A DNA stretch of 11,331 nt from Betaproteobacteria bacterium (GCA_023266245.1 JAHFRO010000051.1:4347-15677), one strand, 5' to 3'. Positions 1-6,876 are shown, counted from the first letter of the stretch. Made by a program: numbers and translations. The notes: generated by a model from the letters alone, not told the origin.

Positions 1-1457
1 ATCGTGCCGGTCTTGTCCAGCACCAGCGTGTCCACCTGGCGCAAGGTTTCGAGCGCCTCCGCCTCCTTGAACAGCACGCCCATCAGCGCGCCGCGGCCCA
101 CGCCGACCATGATGGACATCGGCGTTGCCAGTCCCAGCGCGCAGGGGCAGGCAATGATCAGCACGGCGACGGCGTTGACCACCGCATAGGCGAGCCGCGG
201 CTCGGGCCCCGCGAGGAGCCAGACGACGAAGGTGAGCGCCGCCGCCACCACGACGGTAGGCACGAACACGGCGGACACTTTGTCCACGAGCCTCTGCACC
301 GGCGCGCGCGAGCGCTGAGCTTCCGCCACCATGTGCACGATGCGCGAGAGCATGGTGTCGGCGCCGACGGCCTTGGCTTCCATCACGAGGCCGCCGCTGC
401 CGTTGAGCGTGCCGCCGATCAGCTTGTCGCCGGCGCGCTTGGTGACCGGTATCGGCTCGCCGGTGAGCATGGATTCGTCAACGGCGCTCGTGCCTTCGAC
501 CACGACGCCGTCCACCGGCACGCGCTCTCCCGGACGGATGCGCAGGCGGTCGCCCGGCGCGAGAACCTCGATCGGCACATCCTCGTCCGCGCCGTCAGCG
601 CGAATCCGCCGGGCAATGCTGGGGGCGAGCTTGAGCAGCTCCCGGATCGCCGCGTTGGTGCGGCTCCTCGCCTTCAGCTCGAGCACTTGTCCGAGCAGGA
701 CCAGGGTGACGATCACGGCGGCGGCCTCGAAGTACGCTCCGACTTCACCGTCCGGGCTTCTCATGGAAGAAGGGAATATCCCGGGCGCAAGCGCCGCCAC
801 GACGCTGTAGACGTAGGCCATGCCCACGCCGAGCCCGATGAGGGTGAACATGTTGAGGCTGCGGTTTCGCACCGACTGCACGCCGCGCACCAATAGCGGC
901 CATCCGCCCCACAGCACGACCGGCGTCGCCAACCCAAGTTCCATCCACATCCGCGCGTGCGTCAGAGACGCGAGGGGATTTCCGGGCAGGTACATTCCCA
1001 TCGCCACCACAACCAGCGGCACGCTGAGGATAAGGCTCGCCCAGAACCGCCGCGACATGTTGCGCAGCTCGGCGTTCCCCGCTTCATCCTCGGGCTGCAT
1101 GGGCTCAAGCGCCATCCCGCAGATGGGGCAATCACCGGGCCCGTCGCGGATGACCTGCGGATGCATGGGGCAGGTCCATTTGCCTTTGCGGCTCACCGGC
1201 ACCGCGGGCTCGAGCGCCATGCCGCATTTCGGGCATGCGCCCGGGTATTCCTGGCGTACCTCGGGGTGCATCGGACAGGTGTGGACTGCGGCGGCCGGCA
1301 CGGGTGGTCGCGCCGCGCTACCGTACCTGCTCGGATCAGCGGCAAACTTGGTGCGGCAGTGCGCGCTGCAGAAGTAATAGGTGCGGCCGCCGTGGATCAG
1401 GCTGCCGGCGGCCGCCTTTTCATCCACCGTCATGCCGCAGACCGGATCGATCGCCAT
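1..1457 (-). CDS. copA: Copper (Cu+/Ag+) P1B-type ATPase, partial (C-terminal part outside window)
   Basis: ATP-driven inner-membrane exporter of Cu(I), possibly Ag(I). The 485 visible residues open with a YHS-like domain (DPVCGM at 4-9, Cys30 and Cys34). Two short heavy-metal-binding modules of the CPMHP...CPxCGM type follow (about 60-83 and 95-118). Transmembrane segments start near 125. The actuator TGE motif is at 332-334, the metal-translocating CPC at 437-439 and the phosphorylation site DKTGT at 481-485, where the window ends. The nucleotide-binding domain and last helices are therefore off-window. There is no classical N-terminal GMTCxxC (HMA) domain; the YHS plus CPMHP modules take its place. 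The ATG at 1457 is the only sensible start, because an in-frame stop lies 15 nt upstream. It has no clear Shine-Dalgarno and begins 12 nt after the preceding stop, suggesting translational coupling. CPC favours Cu(I)/Ag(I) over the CPH subgroup. The family is certain; exact metal choice is inferred. Confidence 0.93.
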   Translation of the reverse strand, partial: MAIDPVCGMTVDEKAAAGSLIHGGRTYYFCSAHCRTKFAADPSRYGSAARPPVPAAAVHTCPMHPEVRQEYPGACPKCGMALEPAVPVSRKGKWTCPMHPQVIRDGPGDCPICGMALEPMQPEDEAGNAELRNMSRRFWASLILSVPLVVVAMGMYLPGNPLASLTHARMWMELGLATPVVLWGGWPLLVRGVQSVRNRSLNMFTLIGLGVGMAYVYSVVAALAPGIFPSSMRSPDGEVGAYFEAAAVIVTLVLLGQVLELKARSRTNAAIRELLKLAPSIARRIRADGADEDVPIEVLAPGDRLRIRPGERVPVDGVVVEGTSAVDESMLTGEPIPVTKRAGDKLIGGTLNGSGGLVMEAKAVGADTMLSRIVHMVAEAQRSRAPVQRLVDKVSAVFVPTVVVAAALTFVVWLLAGPEPRLAYAVVNAVAVLIIACPCALGLATPMSIMVGVGRGALMGVLFKEAEALETLRQVDTLVLDKTGT

Positions 1458-1469
1458 ACGGAATTCATG

Positions 1470-2021
1470 TTATCGGTTAAGGGTCGTGCAAAAGCCCTGC
1501 GCCGGGACACCGAGTGCGGCGTTGAACTTGCTCGACATGTTCTGGAACGCGATCAACGCCGTGAGTTCGATGATCGCGTCGTCGCTGAAGTGTTGTTGCA
1601 ATCGGGAGATCAGAGCGGGGTCGCTGTGCCGGCTGCTGTCTGTCATGGCCTCGGCGTAACTGAGTGCCGCCTTCTCGGACTCGGTGAACAGGGCCGAGTC
1701 GGTGAAATGCGGCAGCGCCTCGAGTTTTTCAGTGCTTACGCCGCGCTTCAGGCAGGTTGCCGAATTGAGGTCGATGCAGAAGCGACACCAGTTGATCTGC
1801 GATACGCGGACCTGAACGAGCGCGCGCAAGGCGGGCGCAAGCGGCGAGGCCCTGCGGTCCAGCGTGCCGTACATGACCGTCATCGCGAGAAAGGCTTTCG
1901 GCGTACGCCCCCACAGACGCGCCGGCTCCAGTTCGCGCCCGTAGCGCCGGCGCTGCAGCCAGAAGAGCAACCGCACGTACCACGGGTAACGGAACCCCGC
2001 AGGCGTCTCGATGTAGCTCAT
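1470..2021 (-). CDS. Carboxymuconolactone decarboxylase (AhpD-like) family protein
   Basis: A 183-residue, mostly helical soluble protein of the carboxymuconolactone decarboxylase/AhpD fold. The diagnostic stretch is V-R-V-S-Q-I-N-W-C-R-F-C-I-D-L-N-S, giving a CxxC pair at Cys79 and Cys82. AhpD-type peroxidase-reductases usually have a His four residues after the second Cys; here that place is Asn86, with another Cys at 90. The C-terminal segment ELTALIAFQNMSSKFNAALG is typical of the family. No signal peptide is seen, so it is probably cytoplasmic. It starts at ATG 2021 behind a GAGG with 6-nt spacing, lies 59 nt after the Met-rich gene and 12 nt before the copper ATPase, and is probably co-transcribed with both. 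Known relatives are thiol-dependent peroxide reductases or lactone decarboxylases. In this setting a thiol/disulfide role during copper stress is plausible, but the substrate cannot be told. Confidence 0.8.
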   Translation of the reverse strand: MSYIETPAGFRYPWYVRLLFWLQRRRYGRELEPARLWGRTPKAFLAMTVMYGTLDRRASPLAPALRALVQVRVSQINWCRFCIDLNSATCLKRGVSTEKLEALPHFTDSALFTESEKAALSYAEAMTDSSRHSDPALISRLQQHFSDDAIIELTALIAFQNMSSKFNAALGVPAQGFCTTLNR

Positions 2022-2080
2022 GGTTTACCTCGTCCGGAGTGGCGTCCGCTGGCGACGCGAACTGATTGCCACCGCCATCG

Positions 2081-2551
2081 CTAACGTGCCGGTGTGGACT
2101 GCATCATCTGCTGATGCTGCAGCATCTGTTCCATCATCATCTGCATCATGTCCATGCGCTTTTCCATCATATCCTGACGCTGCTTGGGGTCTGCGGGCAT
2201 CATGCCGGAGCCCATACCGCTGCCCATGCCCCCGCGCTGTCCGCCCATCATTCCCATCATCATGCCGCCACCCATGCCGCGCATCATCGTCATACCCTCG
2301 TTCATGCTGCGCATGTGCTCATCCATGAGCTTCTGGCGCTCTTTCGGATCCCGGGTCTTGCGAATGCGGTCCATCTGTTCCTGCATCTTTTTCATGTGCT
2401 CCTGCATCTGCGCCATTTGCTTGTCCATATCCATCATGCCCATGGCCGGCTTGGCCGGTGCGGGCTTGGTGTCCTTGGTTTCTGCTGAAAGGGCAAGAGG
2501 CGTGGCGAGAATCAGGGTCGCGAGCAGCGATGCCAAAACGACAGTTTTCAT
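2081..2551 (-). CDS. Exported methionine-rich protein, putative periplasmic Cu(I)/Ag(I) binder
   Basis: I do not recognise a named family. The 156-residue product starts with a Sec-type signal peptide (Lys2, hydrophobic 4-21, likely cleavage after LALSA near 23). It has 37 Met, no Cys and three His. Three segments space Met every 3-4 residues as in a heptad repeat: 39, 42, 46, 49, 53, 56, 60; then 76, 80, 83, 87, 90; then 129, 133, 136, 140, 143. They would make amphipathic helices with an all-Met face. Residues 68-83 and 121-136 look like an internal repeat (both DPKxRQ, Met in register). A Gly/Met-rich linker lies at 93-118. ATG 2551 has a good AAGGAG about 6 nt upstream. Thioether-rich exported proteins commonly bind Cu(I) or Ag(I), and a copper ATPase lies downstream. 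The binding role is inferred; the gene itself is well supported. Confidence 0.82.
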   Translation of the reverse strand: MKTVVLASLLATLILATPLALSAETKDTKPAPAKPAMGMMDMDKQMAQMQEHMKKMQEQMDRIRKTRDPKERQKLMDEHMRSMNEGMTMMRGMGGGMMMGMMGGQRGGMGSGMGSGMMPADPKQRQDMMEKRMDMMQMMMEQMLQHQQMMQSTPAR

Positions 2552-2573
2552 GATCGTCTCCTTGGTCGTAGCG

Positions 2574-2622
2574 GATTTCCATCATAACGGCGGGGTACGT
2601 CGGGATGGTTGATCTGGATCAA
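2574..2622 (-). promoter_or_regulatory. Putative FNR/Anr-activated (class II) promoter for the Met-rich/AhpD-like/copA operon
   Basis: TTGATCTGGATCAA at 2609-2622 matches the FNR/Anr consensus TTGAT-N4-ATCAA at every fixed position. Reading leftward on the minus strand, a TATGAT hexamer at 2586-2581 is a good -10 (5 of 6 to TATAAT). If its first base is -12, +1 falls at 2574 and the box centre (2615.5) is at -41.5, the classical position for FNR-type activators that touch RNA polymerase. No good -35 is seen, as expected for an activator-dependent promoter. The start codon follows 23 nt later with a clear Shine-Dalgarno. The geometry is read directly; binding and oxygen control are inferred. 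Confidence 0.72.
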
Positions 2623-2665
2623 GGCAGGGCCGGCGTGTGGCGCATAAAAGGAATTGCGCGATCGG

Positions 2666-2697
2666 CGGTCACTTGGCGGGCTCGACGCGCGTGACCG
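2666..2697 (-). terminator. Possible stem-loop after the multicopper oxidase gene
   Basis: A 7-bp perfect inverted repeat (CGGTCAC ... GTGACCG) with an 18-nt GC-rich loop lies about 36 nt downstream of the multicopper oxidase stop codon and before the FNR-type promoter. It could form an RNA hairpin that ends or attenuates transcription from the upstream metal operon. There is no U-run after it, so a Rho-independent terminator is not well supported. Confidence 0.2.
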
Positions 2698-2732
2698 TGA
2701 TCTGCCCGCAAAGGGTGTGTCCAGCGCCCGCT

Positions 2733-4340
2733 TCACGATTCGACCTTGAGGTTGAGCATCATGCCGCCGTCCTCGTGCTCGAGGTTGTGGCAGTGGACCA
2801 TGTAAACCTGATCGCCGAGGAAGGAATGAGTGAAGTCCAGCGCCAGACGCACGGTTTCTCCCGGCCACACCAGCACGGTGTCCTTCCAGCCGAGGTCGGA
2901 AGCGAGCAACCCCTGCGCATTGAGCGCGAGGTGGCTCACCTGCTGGGGGCTGTCGCGCCGGTCGAGCACGCGGAACTGGAAACCGTGGATATGCACCGGG
3001 TGCGGCATGCTGCGCGTCGCGTTTTGCAGCACCCAGACCTCCTTACTGCCGCGTTTCACCGTGATCGGCGTGGCGGTCATGTCGTAGGTGAGGCCGTTGA
3101 TGCGCCAGCGCCGCTTGTCGTCGATGTCGAGCTTGATCGGCCGCTCGGCAGCGCCGTCCGCGCTGGCAGCAGGCACTGGGGACAGGCGCTCCGGGATGGC
3201 CTTGCCATAGCTGACGCGTTCCTTGATATTGATTTGCAGCAGCGCCAGTTCCGCTCCGTCCATTGCGCCGTTCCCGGCGTGGGCGCCGTGCCCACCGGCC
3301 GCTTCGTTGTGCATCGGGTCGAAAGCGAGGCTTTTCAGCATCACCGGCCGCATCCTGTCGGCTTCACGCAAGTCGAGCAGCACATCGAGGCGCTCGGCGG
3401 CGCTGATGAACGCTTCGGTCACTTTCACTGCGCGCTCGAGCAGCCCGCCGTCGGTGCCGATGAGGTAGTAGGGCAACAGCTTGTCGCCCTGGGTGAACGC
3501 GAGGCGGTAGTTGCGGGCATTGGAGCCGTTGAGGATGCGAAAGCGCACGATACGGTGCGCGGTGTCTAAATAGGGCTTGTCCGTGAGGTTCACGAGCACG
3601 GTGTCACCGATGACGCCCGCTTCGATTTCGTCTTGCGACGGCTTGTAGGCGAGCTCCCCCGCGGCGGTGAAACGGCGGTCCTGCAGCACCAGCGGGACGT
3701 CGGTTACGCCGAACTTGAGATCGAGTTTGTCCCGCAGCGCGATCTCGTCTTCGTCTTCGACGATGAACAGGCCAGCCATGCCGAGATAGACCTGTTTGCC
3801 GGTCAGCCCGTGCGGGTGAGGGTGGTACCAGTAGGTTCCCGCGCGATTGGCCACCGTGAACTGGTAGTCGTAGGTGGCGCCGCCGCGCACTGCGTAGTGG
3901 GGATGGCCGTCGTTGTTGCTGTCCACGTGCAGTCCGTGCCAGTGAATGATGCTGGCCTCCTCCAGCGCGTTCCAGAACTTCACGCGCAGCGCCGCCCCGC
4001 TGCGCACGCGCAACACCGGGTTGATGAATGTTCTGCCATCGTGCTCGACCTCGTAGGCGAGGACCCGTGCCGGCTTGCCCGGGAGGATCGGATGCTGGAT
4101 CGCCTTGGCGACGATGGTGAGCGTCGCTGACATGTCGAGCACGCCGAACAACCCGTCCGGCCCAGGCACGCGCAGTCGGTTGGCGAACGCACTGGCTTCC
4201 GCCGGGGGCGCCGCATGCATGTCGTGGCCGGCGTGCTCGTCGCGCTGCGAGCGGCGCCACCACCACAGTCCGCCGGCGAGTCCCGCCGCGCCGGCCGCCG
4301 CAGCCGCAGCGGTGAGGAATGTTCTGCGCGAAGGCTTCAT
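2733..4340 (-). CDS. Tat-exported multicopper oxidase (CueO/CopA-type cuprous oxidase)
   Basis: Periplasmic copper oxidase that probably oxidises Cu(I) to the less harmful Cu(II) with oxygen. The 535-residue protein opens with a twin-arginine signal (SRRTFL at 4-9, then an Ala-rich core to about 25). All four copper motifs are present: HWHGLH (His133, His135), HPHPHG (His173, His175), HPVHIHG (His447, His450, His452) and HCHNLEHEDGGM (His516, Cys517, His518, His522, axial Met527). The Cys-to-Met spacing of ten is as in CueO. Instead of CueO's long Met-rich insert there is a short His/Gly/Met stretch at 343-361, and another HAGHDMH near 36-42. The sole reasonable ATG at 4340 has only a weak Shine-Dalgarno and lies 18 nt after the DMT gene's stop, suggesting co-translation. 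The family is certain; cuprous oxidase activity is inferred from context. Confidence 0.93.
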   Translation of the reverse strand: MKPSRRTFLTAAAAAAGAAGLAGGLWWWRRSQRDEHAGHDMHAAPPAEASAFANRLRVPGPDGLFGVLDMSATLTIVAKAIQHPILPGKPARVLAYEVEHDGRTFINPVLRVRSGAALRVKFWNALEEASIIHWHGLHVDSNNDGHPHYAVRGGATYDYQFTVANRAGTYWYHPHPHGLTGKQVYLGMAGLFIVEDEDEIALRDKLDLKFGVTDVPLVLQDRRFTAAGELAYKPSQDEIEAGVIGDTVLVNLTDKPYLDTAHRIVRFRILNGSNARNYRLAFTQGDKLLPYYLIGTDGGLLERAVKVTEAFISAAERLDVLLDLREADRMRPVMLKSLAFDPMHNEAAGGHGAHAGNGAMDGAELALLQINIKERVSYGKAIPERLSPVPAASADGAAERPIKLDIDDKRRWRINGLTYDMTATPITVKRGSKEVWVLQNATRSMPHPVHIHGFQFRVLDRRDSPQQVSHLALNAQGLLASDLGWKDTVLVWPGETVRLALDFTHSFLGDQVYMVHCHNLEHEDGGMMLNLKVES

Positions 4341-4358
4341 GGTGCATCCGTCAAGTGC

Positions 4359-5426
4359 TTAATGCCTGTGCCGGTGATGCAGATCCGGCAGATGGGGATG
4401 GATGTGCGTCATCGGCGGATGCTCGTGCCAGTGCGCGTGGGGCTCGGGGCCCTCGTCGCCACGGTGTGCGTGCTGGTGATGCTCATCGTGGACGTGACGA
4501 TGACTGTGTGCCATATACTCGTGCGTATGCTCGTGCGCGTGCTGCTCCGTAAGTACGAGCCACGTCGCGGCGACCATCAGCGCAAGAGCGACGCCGAACG
4601 AAACGGTGAATGGCTCTCCGAGGGCGAAGATCGCAATCGCGGCGCCGATGAAGGGCGCGGTGCTGAAATGCGCGGCGGTGCGTGAGCTGCCGAGATGCCG
4701 CAGTGCGAGGATAAACAGCACGAGGCTAACGCCATAACCCAGGAACCCGACTACGAGCGCCCCGACGAGCGTCGCGGTTGCGGGAAAACTCATCCCAAGT
4801 ACCAATGCCAGCACGAGATTGAATGATCCTGCGGCAAGACCCTTTATCATCGCCAGCACCACGGGGTCACTTGCCGAAACTTTACGCGTGAGATTGTTGT
4901 CGAGAGCCCAGCAGAAGCATGCTCCGACAATTGCGACCGCGTGCAGCGAGAGCTTGAGGTCAGCCTGCCATTGCCAGGATAGCACCAGCCCGGCTGCGAG
5001 CATCAGCACCGCGGCAGCCCACACGCGTCCGCCGACGGCCTCTCGGAAAAGCGCCGCGGCAACCAACGTGGTGATCACACCTTCCAAGTTGAGCAGCAAC
5101 GAGGCCTCAGATGCGCCGGTGCCCGACAGTCCCCACATGAGCAAGACCGGCGCGACGACGCCACCGGCGATCACCGCGCCGGCGAGCCACGGATAGTCTC
5201 TGGCCGCGAGGGGCGCCTCCGTCGCAAGCTGGTTAGCGCTGCGCCGCGTATGCATTGCCAGTCGTGCCGCGAACAGACCCAGGCCGCTGCCAAGATAGAG
5301 CAATCCTGCGAGCCCGATCGGCGGCACTTCGCCGAGCAGGAGCTTTGCTAAAGGGGTACTTGCCCCGAATAAAGCCGCCGCGGCGAGGGCGAGGAACGCG
5401 TAGCGCTGCAGAGATAGATCAATCAT
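4359..5426 (-). CDS. EamA/DMT-family transporter with histidine-rich cytoplasm-or-periplasm tail
   Basis: A 355-residue membrane protein of the drug/metabolite transporter superfamily. Two EamA-like halves are visible (about 8-145 and 160-292), each with about five hydrophobic helices. The first begins with ALFGASTPLAK; the second ends with a proline- and glycine-marked APFIGAAIAIFALGEP motif typical of the family. Residues 296-355 form an extra tail with 23 His in 60 residues, much as HxH and HxHxH runs. Such tails occur on Zn, Ni and Co transporters and usually bind or sense divalent metal. It sits between a CzcD-type exporter (29 nt upstream) and a multicopper oxidase (18 nt downstream), so a metal-efflux role is likely. 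Ordinary DMT proteins carry amino acids, nucleotide sugars or drugs; the metal substrate here is inferred from tail and context. The side of the membrane on which the tail lies was not determined. Confidence 0.87.
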   Translation of the reverse strand: MIDLSLQRYAFLALAAAALFGASTPLAKLLLGEVPPIGLAGLLYLGSGLGLFAARLAMHTRRSANQLATEAPLAARDYPWLAGAVIAGGVVAPVLLMWGLSGTGASEASLLLNLEGVITTLVAAALFREAVGGRVWAAAVLMLAAGLVLSWQWQADLKLSLHAVAIVGACFCWALDNNLTRKVSASDPVVLAMIKGLAAGSFNLVLALVLGMSFPATATLVGALVVGFLGYGVSLVLFILALRHLGSSRTAAHFSTAPFIGAAIAIFALGEPFTVSFGVALALMVAATWLVLTEQHAHEHTHEYMAHSHRHVHDEHHQHAHRGDEGPEPHAHWHEHPPMTHIHPHLPDLHHRHRH

Positions 5427-5455
5427 CGAACGCGTCCGCTACCAGAGCCGGGTGA

Positions 5456-6412
5456 CTAATGAGAATGGCCATGATCGTGTCGGGTGTTGCCGTGTGGTTC
5501 CAAAGTATCGGCGATTTGGCAGTCGTCGGGATGGTCCAAACACGCGACGGTCTCGATCTGGATGGCGGTGTGGACGATGCCGAAGCGCTCGCGCAACAGC
5601 GTCGTGACATCAGTCAGCACTGTCTGCTCGCTGCGGGCTGCGGGATCGATCACCAGATGCGCAGTCAAGCTGTTCTTGCCGCTTGAGATGCTCCAGATGT
5701 GCAACTCGTGCACCTCACGTACGCCTGGCGCGTTGCGCAGAGCGTCGCCGATCCCGGCGAGCGAAAGTCCTTCGGGCACGCCCTCCATGAGCACGTTGAG
5801 ACTGACCTTGAGCAACGCCCACGTGCGGGGAACCACCCATAAGCCGATCGCAATGGCGACAATAGGATCGATCTGCCGCCAGCCGGTAAGTTCGATCAGC
5901 AACGCGGCGACGATTACACCAAGTGATCCGAGCATGTCAGCCCAGACTTCGAGGTAGGCGCCCTTGATATTCAGGCTGTACTCGGTGCCTCCACGCAGAA
6001 GGAACATGGCGACGAGATTGACGACGAGCCCACCCACGGCGACAGCGAGCATGCCCCAAGCGTGGATCGGCGCGGGCACGACGAAGCGCCGGTAGGCCTC
6101 GTAGAGGATATACAGGGCGACCAGGAACAGCATCGACGCATTCACCGTCGCGGCCAGAATCTCGAAACGGTGGTAGCCGAACGTGCGTCGGCTGTCAGCT
6201 GGGCGCTGAGCGAGACGAACTGCGGCGATTGAGATCGAGAGTGCGGCAACGTCGGTCATCATGTGGGCGGCATCCGACAGCAGGGCCAGGCTGCCGGTCA
6301 GCAGCCCGCCAATGACCTGCACGACGAGATACGCACCAGTGAGCGTAAGCGCGGCCCACAATCGCTTTTCGTTCGTGGTCGTCGCGTGGGAATGATTGTG
6401 TGTGCTGGCCAT
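5456..6412 (-). CDS. czcD: CzcD-like cation diffusion facilitator (Zn2+/Cd2+/Co2+ efflux)
   Basis: Inner-membrane antiporter that exports divalent cations, mainly Zn, Cd or Co, in exchange for protons. Of 318 residues, 1-10 carry a His-rich head (HNHSH), followed by six membrane helices. Metal-site residues are His50 and Asp54 in SDAAHMMTD (helix 2) and Asp159 in LEVWADMLGSLG (helix 5). From memory, the EVW(S/A)D form is shared with Cupriavidus CzcD. A cytoplasmic C-terminal domain starts near 205 (LMEGVPEG, HELHIWSISSGK) and ends in a second His cluster (RHDHGHSH). I chose ATG 6412 over 6427 because only 6412 has a Shine-Dalgarno at proper spacing. The gene lies 65 nt after merR and 29 nt before the DMT transporter. 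Family assignment is firm; which cation is carried is not. Confidence 0.93.
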   Translation of the reverse strand: MASTHNHSHATTTNEKRLWAALTLTGAYLVVQVIGGLLTGSLALLSDAAHMMTDVAALSISIAAVRLAQRPADSRRTFGYHRFEILAATVNASMLFLVALYILYEAYRRFVVPAPIHAWGMLAVAVGGLVVNLVAMFLLRGGTEYSLNIKGAYLEVWADMLGSLGVIVAALLIELTGWRQIDPIVAIAIGLWVVPRTWALLKVSLNVLMEGVPEGLSLAGIGDALRNAPGVREVHELHIWSISSGKNSLTAHLVIDPAARSEQTVLTDVTTLLRERFGIVHTAIQIETVACLDHPDDCQIADTLEPHGNTRHDHGHSH

Positions 6413-6419
6413 CAGCGTG

Positions 6420-6425
6420 CTCCCC
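6420..6425 (-). promoter_or_regulatory. Ribosome binding site deciding the czcD start
   Basis: GGGGAG on the minus strand, 7 nt before ATG 6412. The in-frame ATG at 6427 has no purine-rich sequence at a useful distance, so the five extra N-terminal residues it would add are probably not translated. Confidence 0.65.
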
Positions 6426-6477
6426 ATGCGGGTTTAAACGCTGTCGTCCGCGGAATCGCCGCCGGCAGCGAACAAGA

Positions 6478-6876
6478 CTAGTGCCCCGTCAACGTCGCGA
6501 TCATTGGACAGGTGAGCCGCCCACCCCTGGCTTCGCACTCGGCAATCAATGCCTTGAGCGCGCCGCGCATCCGGTTGAGATCGGAGAGCCGCACTTCCAC
6601 CAGTGTCAGTTTCTTTTCTGCGAGTTCGCGAGCTTGCTTGCAGTTCCGCCCGTCTTCCAAAGCTAGCAGGTTTGCCACTTCGTCGAGCGTAAAGCCGAGC
6701 TGCTGCGCACGCTTGATAAAACGCACGCGGGCCACCGCTTTTCCCATATAGCGGCGAATCCCGGCGGAGGGTTTTGCCGGTTTCTCCAATAACCTCCGGC
6801 GCTGATAGAAGCGAATCGTCTCAACATTGACCCCGGCGGCGTCTGCCACCTGACCGATTGTCAAACCCTTCTCCAT
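6478..6876 (-). CDS. merR: Mercury-responsive transcriptional regulator MerR
   Basis: Hg(II)-sensing repressor/activator of the mer operon. The 132-residue protein has the winged-helix DNA-binding domain at the N-terminus (LTIGQVADAAGVNVETIRFYQRR, about 5-28), then the RRYMGKAVARVRFIKRAQQLGF segment and the long dimerisation helix. Cys79, Cys114 and Cys123 have spacings of 35 and 9, the same as the three Hg ligands of Tn501 MerR (Cys82, 117, 126), so it is a true mercury sensor and not a CueR, ZntR or PbrR type. ATG 6876 is chosen because the DNA-binding domain begins right after it. The open frame runs on upstream through the promoter and merT, but that is not coding. It is divergent from merT and lies 65 nt upstream of czcD on the same strand. 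Confidence 0.96.
   Translation of the reverse strand: MEKGLTIGQVADAAGVNVETIRFYQRRRLLEKPAKPSAGIRRYMGKAVARVRFIKRAQQLGFTLDEVANLLALEDGRNCKQARELAEKKLTLVEVRLSDLNRMRGALKALIAECEARGGRLTCPMIATLTGH

Noticed and set aside
957..2084. 375-residue plus-strand open frame across copA and the AhpD-like gene
   Set aside because: It covers two recognisable minus-strand genes and the gap between them; no domain is visible in its translation.
2066..2488. Histidine-rich plus-strand open frame opposite the Met-rich gene
   Set aside because: The His runs come from CAT repeats, the complement of the many ATG codons on the minus strand. There is no signal peptide or ribosome binding site, and the minus-strand gene has both.
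2671..2752. Short minus-strand frame overlapping the oxidase end, ending in GHTLCGQITVTRVEPAK
   Set aside because: The C-terminus looks protein-like, but there is no start codon after the in-frame stop inside the oxidase gene. It could be a decayed gene end, but I cannot name a parent family.
6413..6477. Separate czcD promoter in the gap after merR
   Set aside because: TTTAAA could serve as a -10, but no -35 lies at a usable distance, so I did not list it.
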